This document shows positions 1 to 5,247 of a stretch of DNA of 7,838 nt, one piece after another. Every line of letters starts with the position of its first letter. Within the stretch, counting starts at the first letter, position 1. The notes under the pieces were generated by a model. It saw only the letters and a list, made by a program, of their open reading frames with translations, searched no databases and was not told the DNA's origin. The translations under genes and the position numbers were made by a program. Origin of the DNA: Deltaproteobacteria bacterium (GTDB lineage: Bacteria > Desulfobacterota > DSM-4660 > Desulfatiglandales > HGW-15). The stretch lies in assembly GCA_030671095.1 (NCBI GenBank), contig DAOVAK010000106.1:1-7838 (forward strand), in the 5' to 3' direction.

Positions 1-141
1 GGCTGTAGTTTAATCGAGGATAGTTTCCAAAACGGAAACCATAAGCCCAAAAAAAATTTAACTTCAAAAGTACGCACTAAACTCCACTTAACTATCGCGT
101 ATATGACAATTTCATCATGTTCATGACAAGAGCCCTTAAAA
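1..141. other. Non-coding 3' flank of the regulator; weak hairpins and short repeats only
   Basis: No gene is supported here. On the minus strand, transcription leaving the regulator would meet a TTGTCAT direct repeat (plus-strand ATGACAA at 103-109 and 123-129), a TCATG-TT-CATGA inverted repeat at 115-126, and a 4-bp stem at 61-71 followed after four bases by eight U (49-56). Next comes a 9-bp stem with one G-U pair, 5-base loop, arms 34-42 and 20-28, but with no U tract after it. None of these is a convincing intrinsic terminator. They may belong to the control region of a gene beyond the left edge. Confidence 0.3.
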
Positions 142-756
142 TCAAGTGGACCCTTTTTGCACACGGATTCTGGATTCGATTGAATCCATTTTCAGGTTGC
201 GCTTATAGGAGTACATCACGGCTAAAATCTTGGCCCTTTTTTTGCCGATACTTCTGCCGGTATGAGGAATTCTAGAATCGAAGTAAATACTATCCCCTTC
301 ATTTAATATGTATTTTTTATTGTCATAAATAAATTCATGGACTCCTTCAAGTATATACATGAATTCTTCACCATCATGTGAAAAGATGGCTCTTTCATCA
401 AAGGCTGGCATGAGAAGAAAAGGTTCCATATTCTTTCCACTTTTTTCATGTGCTAAAGCCTCATAGTGATACCCTTCAAGGGTTGCACTTGAGATCTTTT
501 TCCCTGCACCTTTTCGGACGATGCATAGATCGATATCTCCAGGTAATTCCAACTCTCCAGCTGTCAAAATGGTTACATCCACATTAAGAGCATTAGCAAT
601 CTTGCTTAATGTGGAAAGAGGGGGAGCTGTGTCTGATTTTTCAATTTTTGAAATATATCCTTTGGTTAAGCCACTAAGTTCTGCTAATCTCTCTTGAGAC
701 ATATTAGCGTCTAAACGTATCTTCTTTATATTCTTTGCTATCTGTTTTTCATCCAT
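142..756 (-). CDS. XRE-family HTH transcriptional regulator with C-terminal cupin domain
   Basis: The 204 residues from the ATG at 756 comprise a Cro/C1-type helix-turn-helix at about 6-62, with SQERLAELSGLTKGYISKIE as the DNA-reading segment, then a linker, then a cupin_2 domain at about 110-185. The cupin shows SHDGEEFMYILEG (His127, Glu130/131) and GDSIYFDSRIPH (Gly154 to His165), partial matches to the two cupin metal motifs. In this family the cupin is a small-ligand or metal-binding sensor controlling nearby metabolic genes. It is the last gene of the co-directional array, so it may report on the acyl-CoA pathway encoded upstream, as activator or repressor unknown. A TTG at 771 would add five residues; neither start has a strong ribosome site, and ATG is preferred. 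The gene is visibly richer in A+T than the carboxylase genes (positions 301-360 have 12 G/C of 60). Confidence 0.92.
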   Translation of the reverse strand: MDEKQIAKNIKKIRLDANMSQERLAELSGLTKGYISKIEKSDTAPPLSTLSKIANALNVDVTILTAGELELPGDIDLCIVRKGAGKKISSATLEGYHYEALAHEKSGKNMEPFLLMPAFDERAIFSHDGEEFMYILEGVHEFIYDNKKYILNEGDSIYFDSRIPHTGRSIGKKRAKILAVMYSYKRNLKMDSIESRIRVQKGST

Positions 757-826
757 TCTGCGACAACTCAATTATTTCTCAATCCATCTATAGGAATTCA
801 AGAATAGAAATTTCTTCGGGTTAAGG
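757..826. promoter_or_regulatory. AT-rich palindromic spacer before the regulator, possible operator/promoter (weak)
   Basis: These 70 bp separate the DUF35 gene from the regulator and hold three short perfect palindromes: AGAAATTTCT at 806-815, GAATTC at 794-799 and CTATAG at 788-793. On the minus strand TTGAAT, then 19 bases, then AATAAT is a poor sigma-70-like pair. An XRE dimer site or an internal promoter for the regulator is possible, but AT-rich sequence makes such palindromes by chance. Confidence 0.25.
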
Positions 827-1240
827 CTACCTAAACGGTTTGAATTTTGGCAAACTGAATTCTTCATTAATATCCTCCCATGTCACCTCTAGTGGCATGT
901 CACACCTCACGTCTTGGGGGTTACAACCGAGTATATTGCTCAGCAGACGTGGGCCCTCTTCAAGTTCTACGATGGCAGTTACGTAAGGGAGGTCATTCTC
1001 AAATGCCTGGTGAAACGCCTGATGGTAGACTGCAAAAGTGTAAACCTTGCCTTTGCCACTGGCTCTAATCCATTCCGCATCGTTTGAATAGCACATCGGG
1101 CAAATGATGGATGGGGGCCAACGAACATGACCGCAATTTCTGCATTTTTGGAATCTCAACTCGTGTTTCTTGCAACCTTCCCAAAATGGTTTCGTATCCG
1201 GATTCGGCTGCGGTAGCGGCTTCTCGTAAGACATTGCCAA
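827..1240 (-). CDS. DUF35 zinc-ribbon/OB-fold acyl-CoA-associated protein
   Basis: The 137 residues (135 if the ATG at 1234 is used) have the standard two-part DUF35 layout. An N-terminal helix with NPDTKPFWEG precedes a rubredoxin-like zinc ribbon with Cys33, Cys36, Cys47 and Cys50 (CRNCGHVRWPPSIICPMC), and an OB fold follows with GKGKVYTFAVYHQAF and DLPYVTAIVELEEGPRLLSNI. Family knowledge: such proteins are obligate small partners of thiolase-fold enzymes, for example BbsA with BbsB and the ChsH2 DUF35 domain with Ltp2, where they help position the CoA substrate. The gene follows the altered thiolase-like gene with no gap, so that protein is its likely partner. A second DUF35 module, fused to the HMG-CoA-synthase-like protein, is encoded upstream, so the operon carries two. 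The choice between TTG 1240 and ATG 1234 is unresolved. Confidence 0.92.
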   Translation of the reverse strand: MAMSYEKPLPQPNPDTKPFWEGCKKHELRFQKCRNCGHVRWPPSIICPMCYSNDAEWIRASGKGKVYTFAVYHQAFHQAFENDLPYVTAIVELEEGPRLLSNILGCNPQDVRCDMPLEVTWEDINEEFSLPKFKPFR

Positions 1241-2398
1241 TCATAACCTCCGCAATATGATACAGGCGTGAGTCTGTAATATCCCGCCATTGTCACTGCA
1301 CAAGACAAACTCAGGCTCTTTGGTATCGGTCTTGGGTCCCAGTTGCCTCTCTCCGCAGCGGCCCATGATCTGCATGGCACCCTCTGTGATTTGCGTAAGA
1401 CCCATGAAATAAGCCTCTGACAATTGTCCTCCTGAAGTGTTGACCGGTAGTCTCCCGCCAGGTGCAATTGTCCCACCTCGAAACCAATCTTCCCCTTCGC
1501 CCGGTCCGAAGAATCTATAATCCTGCAACGTAATTTCCACGGTGTAACTGAAGCAATCATAGATCTGGCAGGCATCGATATCATCGATCGTGATCCCTGC
1601 CATTTCAAATGCTATTTCACCAGCTATCTTGGCCCCGGTTGGTCCGGCCATGGTGGTCGATAGTTGAACGTCACAAGATGGGTTGTGCTGACCAATTCCC
1701 ATAATAACAGCCGGATGGTGTTCTAAGTCTTTCGCCCTCTCCAGAGACGTTACAACATAGGCCCGTCCACCATCGTTCACCAGGCGGCGGTCGCAGGATC
1801 GGAACGGCTCCACCACCCAGCCAGCGTTATAATAGTCCTCAAAGGTTAAGGGATGATCATACATAATGGCTTTTGGGTTAAGATTGGCCCATTTGCGTTG
1901 TCCAACCGCGATTTGCTTCCAGGTTTCGGGCCCGGTATGGAAGGTGTGCATGGCCCGTCGGGCTGCCATTGCATAATCAGCGACCCCCCAGAAGTGGCCA
2001 AATGCTGCCTTGTCACCCTGAATTTGAGCAAGTCTACGACCTCTCGATGAGGGGTTGTCCGCATAACATATGACGACATAATTACAAAGACCCGCTTCAA
2101 GGACACCAATGGCGTAGTGAAGATGGGAGCGAGCACAGTTGGCCTCCTGGCTCAATACTGTGGGAGATAAGCCCAAATGTTGGGCAACAAGATAGGGTGT
2201 CACTTCTTCTTCGTTTGGCATCAACTGGAAGAAGCGATAACAAATCAGTCCATCGATGTCTTCTCTTTTTAAGCCAGCATCTTTAATGGCATTCGCACAG
2301 GCCTCGACATAGAAGCTGAGAGCTGTTCTGTGGGAAACTTGTCCGTGTTGTAGGGTATAGCCTATTCCCACGATCGCATATTGATCTTTCAGGCTCAT
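1241..2398 (-). CDS. Thiolase-fold protein with altered active site (Ltp2/lipid-transfer-like thiolase subfamily)
   Basis: The 385 residues start MSLKDQYAIVGIGYT, the normal start for this subfamily. The Cys88 position is kept (EANCARS), and the SCP2-type loop is YDCF (280-283) in place of HDCF. The GHPxG His motif of thiolases is replaced: GGQLSEAYFMGL puts Tyr330 at the His position. Ordinary thiolysis is therefore doubtful. From family knowledge, a thiolase-fold protein of this size lacking the usual residues, Ltp2, works as a retro-aldolase together with a DUF35 protein and uses active-site tyrosines. Here too a DUF35 gene follows directly, its TTG start abutting this TGA stop, so the two products probably form a complex. 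The start has only a weak ribosome site (GAAAGTGA region), which may mean coupling to upstream translation. Function: acyl-CoA carbon-carbon lyase or thiolase-like, substrate unknown. Confidence 0.88.
   Translation of the reverse strand: MSLKDQYAIVGIGYTLQHGQVSHRTALSFYVEACANAIKDAGLKREDIDGLICYRFFQLMPNEEEVTPYLVAQHLGLSPTVLSQEANCARSHLHYAIGVLEAGLCNYVVICYADNPSSRGRRLAQIQGDKAAFGHFWGVADYAMAARRAMHTFHTGPETWKQIAVGQRKWANLNPKAIMYDHPLTFEDYYNAGWVVEPFRSCDRRLVNDGGRAYVVTSLERAKDLEHHPAVIMGIGQHNPSCDVQLSTTMAGPTGAKIAGEIAFEMAGITIDDIDACQIYDCFSYTVEITLQDYRFFGPGEGEDWFRGGTIAPGGRLPVNTSGGQLSEAYFMGLTQITEGAMQIMGRCGERQLGPKTDTKEPEFVLCSDNGGILQTHACIILRRL
1246..1251 (-). promoter_or_regulatory. Shine-Dalgarno of the DUF35 gene, inside the thiolase-like gene
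   Basis: Minus strand reads GGAGGT within the last codons of the thiolase-like gene. It is five bases from a TTG at 1240 and eleven from an in-frame ATG at 1234. Spacing favours TTG and codon preference favours ATG; the two starts differ by only two residues. Confidence 0.7.
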
Positions 2399-2490
2399 TG
2401 GGTCACTTTCTGGGTATTGCCATTCAGTAGAGGATAAGCGTTTTCAAACTCTGTTGTGATCAGGAAACGCTCTGGTACCCAGCATTTCAT
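2395..2490 (-). CDS. Possible 31-codon small ORF in the thiolase-thiolase spacer (weak)
   Basis: In the 109-bp gap between the two thiolase-fold genes one frame is open from just inside the upstream gene to a TGA that overlaps the next ATG as ATGA. From the ATG at 2490 it would encode a 31-residue peptide beginning MKCWVPERFL and ending NTQKVTQ. For: the stop-start overlap typical of coupled genes, and the weak ribosome site of the downstream gene, which would then rely on coupling. Against: no Shine-Dalgarno before this ATG, no recognisable family, and an open frame of about 40 codons that is common by chance. It could be a real small protein, a decayed gene end, or nothing. Confidence 0.2.
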   Translation of the reverse strand: MKCWVPERFLITTEFENAYPLLNGNTQKVTQ

Positions 2491-2507
2491 TTCTGGAAGG
2501 AGTCGAA

Positions 2508-3710
2508 CTAATTTTTGCTTAGCTCATTTCCTGTAATAGATATACAAGAGATCCCCCCCCAAATCGCCCCACCAAGGTTATGGGTCAAGCCTAATCGAGG
2601 GTCTTTTACCTGACGAGGCCCGGCCTTTTCCTGAAGCTGTTGATATACTTCGTATTGCATCCTTAAACCACTAGCACCTAAAGGGTGTCCGAAACACTTC
2701 AGCCCACCATCTGTATTTACCGGCAATTCGCCTTTCAACGCAAATGTTCCGGCTTCTATATCTTCTGCCGCCCTACCTTTCTTGCTCCAGCCTAAATCCT
2801 CATACACCAACATCTCATGAATTGTAAAACAATCATGTACCTCTGCGACACTCAACTCTGCACGGGGATCCTTTATTCCGGCCTCAGCGTAGGCCATTTT
2901 AGCGGCGCGAACATTCTCTTCAATGTGTGTAAAATCAAAGCCTTGACTGATGGGATCCCTGGAAGGACCCACACTGACTGCCAAGGATTTGATGTAAATG
3001 GGATCATCCCTGAAATCTTTCGCAAGATTCGCGCGAGTAACGATTGCTGCCGCAGCCCCATCACTGATTCCGCAACAATCCAGAACGCCTAGAGGTGGAG
3101 CTACGATGGGGGCACTCAACACCTGATGCACGGTTAGTTCGTTCTGATAATGGGCTTTAGGGTTCAAACGCCCGTTATGGTGATTCTTCACCGCAATCTC
3201 CGCCAAGAGCATTTTCCCCACGTCAGGGGCCAATTCATATTGGTGGAAATATCTCACTGCTAAATTCGCAAACATGGCTGGCGGAGAAAGCTCTAATTCT
3301 GTGCCGGTAGTACCCATAGTGCTTCTACCAATAACATTCGCAGGGGGCACACCGGCCCCTCCCGTGTCTTTGAGTTTTTCAACACCAACTGCCAATGCTA
3401 TGTCACACGCGCCTGAGGCCACAGCATAAGCGGCTCCCCGGAGGGCCTCAGTGCCCGTTGCACACATATTCTCCACTCTAGTCACAGGGATGTAGTCCAA
3501 CTTCAAAGGGGAGGATAGGCTGATTGCAGTATGCCCCGAGAAAACTGTACCCAACCAAGCCGCTTGAATATCCTTCAGTTCTATCCCCGCGTCTTCACAT
3601 GCCTCATAGGTTGCTTCGGTGATTAAATCATCAACGCTCTTGTCCCACAGCTCTCCGAACTTGGTGCAGCCCATCCCGATTATGGCCACTTTGTCTCTGA
3701 TTAGTCCCAT
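2508..3710 (-). CDS. SCP2-type thiolase (acetyl-CoA acetyltransferase family), catalytically intact
   Basis: Thiolytic cleavage of a 3-oxoacyl-CoA, or the reverse Claisen condensation; cytosolic. The 400 residues from the chosen start open with MGLIRDKVAIIGMGCTKFGE, normal for the family. Visible catalytic elements are the nucleophilic Cys83 in NMCATG, the SCP2-thiolase fingerprint HDCF at 292-295 with Cys294, and His342 in CFGHPLGASG. The classic CxG position near the C-terminus is Asn378 in HNLGG, as expected when the HDCF cysteine serves as acid/base. The gene follows the HMG-CoA-synthase-like/DUF35 fusion after 22 bp, matching the gene partnership of the archaeal thiolase/HMGCS/DUF35 complex. 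A run of eight G on the coding strand encodes the Gly pair at 385-386 near the end. The in-frame sequence through it is normal, so the gene is intact. The substrate is unknown; the family includes acetoacetyl-CoA thiolases and thiolases for larger oxoacyl-CoAs. Confidence 0.92.
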   Translation of the reverse strand: MGLIRDKVAIIGMGCTKFGELWDKSVDDLITEATYEACEDAGIELKDIQAAWLGTVFSGHTAISLSSPLKLDYIPVTRVENMCATGTEALRGAAYAVASGACDIALAVGVEKLKDTGGAGVPPANVIGRSTMGTTGTELELSPPAMFANLAVRYFHQYELAPDVGKMLLAEIAVKNHHNGRLNPKAHYQNELTVHQVLSAPIVAPPLGVLDCCGISDGAAAAIVTRANLAKDFRDDPIYIKSLAVSVGPSRDPISQGFDFTHIEENVRAAKMAYAEAGIKDPRAELSVAEVHDCFTIHEMLVYEDLGWSKKGRAAEDIEAGTFALKGELPVNTDGGLKCFGHPLGASGLRMQYEVYQQLQEKAGPRQVKDPRLGLTHNLGGAIWGGISCISITGNELSKN

Positions 3711-3715
3711 ATTGA

Positions 3716-3723
3716 CTCCTTCC
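3716..3723 (-). promoter_or_regulatory. Shine-Dalgarno that decides the start of the SCP2-type thiolase
   Basis: Minus strand reads GGAAGGAG, five bases before the ATG at 3710. This places the thiolase start at 3710 and not at the in-frame start at 3788. The latter would add 26 residues of non-thiolase-like sequence and overlap the upstream gene by 56 bp. Confidence 0.85.
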
Positions 3724-3732
3724 ACATTATGG

Positions 3733-5145
3733 TTATGATACTGGCCTGGCTTTCCAAAAGTAATTATGGATACCACCCTTTTGGCCAAGCTTTCTAAAGC
3801 ACATTTCCACCGGCATTCCCACTTTAATTTCAGAGGGTTCGCACTCTGTTACTTCACACATCACCCGACCACCACCTTCAAAATCAACCACACCCACAAC
3901 CGCCGGTGACTCCTTGTTCGATGTTAAATAGTCTAACGTATAGGTAAAAATTTCTCCCTTTCTATTAGAGAATTTGTAGTCCTCAAACTTGTCCTTAGTT
4001 TGACAGTTTGCACACACCCTTTGGGGTGGATATTGAGGGGTACCGCATTCTTTGCACTTTGTTCCATAAAATGCCAGGACACTCTTACTCTCTCGCCACA
4101 AACAAGTAATGGACGGGGGCCGGGACTCAGGTCGAGCAGATTCCTGTAATGGCACTAAATCTCGCCAGTCCAGATACCTTTCATAACTAATGTGGATCTT
4201 TTTTTCTAAATGTTCCATCATCTTCTGGTTTCTATCGAACTCCTTGATATTCTCTGTAACTTTCAGGATCAAGGCATCAGCGCCATCTCCATAATTAGCA
4301 ACCAAGATGAGATCGCCTGGACTTGCTTCATCCAATGCGGCAACCAACATCATAGGAAGTGCCGCCGTCCCGGTGTTGCCAATCGAGTCAAACAAAGGAT
4401 CTTGGATTTGGGCTTCCATGTCGAAGCCGAGACGTTTTGCCAAACTGGCATGACTCCTCCTGTCAGGCGCATAATAGACAGCCTTAGAAAAATCCTTTTG
4501 CGTCAATTGGTATTTCTCCATGATTTTGGATATGACTTGCTGCATGGTTTTCATGTATCCTTCAGAGATAATGAACCTTTCCTCCCAAGACTGTGTAAAA
4601 GGGTCTCCTTCGAGTCTCCACATATCAAGCAGTTCGCTAAATACGGAATGGCTTCCTTCAATACTGGCGATAACATTTTCGTTCCCAATGGCTAAGGCCG
4701 CAGCGCCTTCTCCGAACAACTGTTCGAACTGGCCCTTTGCCCCTCCCATCCTACAGTCCGATGCAGCAACAATGATGTTCTGTGCTGTAGCGCTTTTGAC
4801 CGCATCGGCCGCTGAATTCATGGCGATCGTGGCCGCCCTCAAGGAATCGGTGAAATCGGCTGTACGAGTCTCCCTAGGCAGATCAGCGGCAGCAGCCATG
4901 ATGGTAGCTGCCTGCTTTTCTTTATATGGCGAGGTGGTGCTGGCAAAAAACAAACCATCTACTGGTTGCTGACCTCGGTTCATGCAGCCAAGAGTAGCAG
5001 CTACCGCCATTGTTAGACTATCTTCGTCATACTTAGCGACCGCCTTCTGACCTCCAATACTCCTTGTTCCCCAGGCTCGAGAGATTTCATCCCGACCTAG
5101 CCTGTATGCAGGAATATGGACTCCAAATGATGTAATACCGACCAT
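3733..5145 (-). CDS. HMG-CoA-synthase-like thiolase-fold protein fused to C-terminal zinc-ribbon/OB-fold DUF35 domain
   Basis: The 470 residues hold two parts. Residues 1 to about 300 are the HMG-CoA synthase/KAS-III-like fold: MVGITSFGVHIPAYRL at the start, FFASTTSPYKEKQAATI (66-82), GEGAAALAIG, GNTGTAALPMMLVAALDEASPGD and YGDGADALIL. Residues about 345-470 are a DUF35 module with zinc-ribbon cysteines 364, 367, 378 and 381, followed by an OB fold. Aligned by eye to the archaeal enzyme, the catalytic Glu is Thr70, the nucleophilic Cys is Leu102 (in FTDSLRAAT), and the His is Tyr225 (in VYYAPD). Canonical HMG-CoA synthesis is therefore unlikely. From family knowledge, DUF35 modules bind CoA ends and bridge thiolase-fold partners; the intact thiolase 22 bp downstream is the natural partner. 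The protein may be an acyl-CoA ligase or lyase of altered mechanism, or a scaffold. Fused homologues of this kind are usually annotated only as HMG-CoA synthase family. Confidence 0.88.
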   Translation of the reverse strand: MVGITSFGVHIPAYRLGRDEISRAWGTRSIGGQKAVAKYDEDSLTMAVAATLGCMNRGQQPVDGLFFASTTSPYKEKQAATIMAAAADLPRETRTADFTDSLRAATIAMNSAADAVKSATAQNIIVAASDCRMGGAKGQFEQLFGEGAAALAIGNENVIASIEGSHSVFSELLDMWRLEGDPFTQSWEERFIISEGYMKTMQQVISKIMEKYQLTQKDFSKAVYYAPDRRSHASLAKRLGFDMEAQIQDPLFDSIGNTGTAALPMMLVAALDEASPGDLILVANYGDGADALILKVTENIKEFDRNQKMMEHLEKKIHISYERYLDWRDLVPLQESARPESRPPSITCLWRESKSVLAFYGTKCKECGTPQYPPQRVCANCQTKDKFEDYKFSNRKGEIFTYTLDYLTSNKESPAVVGVVDFEGGGRVMCEVTECEPSEIKVGMPVEMCFRKLGQKGGIHNYFWKARPVS

Positions 5146-5150
5146 GAATG

Positions 5151-5158
5151 ACCTCCTT
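5151..5158 (-). promoter_or_regulatory. Strong Shine-Dalgarno of the HMG-CoA-synthase-like gene
   Basis: Minus strand reads AAGGAGGT, five bases before the ATG at 5145. It is essentially a full anti-16S match and fixes the start. It sits at the end of a 102-bp spacer after the biotin carboxylase. In that spacer I see no convincing sigma-70-type promoter and no terminator hairpin, so co-transcription with the carboxylase genes is plausible but not proven. Confidence 0.85.
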
Positions 5159-5247
5159 ACAAAACTAAAACTCTCCTATCTCAACAACTCTATTGGCAAG
5201 TTCTTTTTTCAATCGTCGTCCTCCCTCCCCTAATCCCCAACTAACCG

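Noticed and set aside
49..71. Intrinsic terminator after the regulator (4-bp stem plus U8)
   Set aside because: The stem is only four AT-rich pairs and is separated from the U tract by four bases, too weak to call.
1156..1608. 150-codon minus-strand frame overlapping the thiolase-like and DUF35 genes
   Set aside because: It is the wrong frame of two clear genes, with an arginine- and serine-rich translation and no family resemblance.
2437..2471. AGCGTTT/AAACGCT 7-bp inverted repeat with 21-base loop in the thiolase spacer as terminator or attenuator
   Set aside because: Short stem, long loop and no U tract; it also lies inside the possible small ORF. Chance is adequate.
2495..3723. GGAAGGAGTC present at 2495-2504 (plus) and 3723-3714 (minus), flanking the thiolase gene as inverted copies
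   Set aside because: A 10-bp match in inverted orientation is expected many times by chance in a window of this size, and one copy is simply a Shine-Dalgarno site.
3711..3788. N-terminal extension of the thiolase starting at 3788
   Set aside because: It would overlap the upstream gene by 56 bp and is unlike thiolase N-termini; a strong ribosome site lies just before the ATG at 3710.
4210..4972. Plus-strand open frames opposite the HMGCS-like gene (161 and 150 codons)
   Set aside because: They lie antisense within a clear family member, overlap each other, lack ribosome sites and show no recognisable motif.
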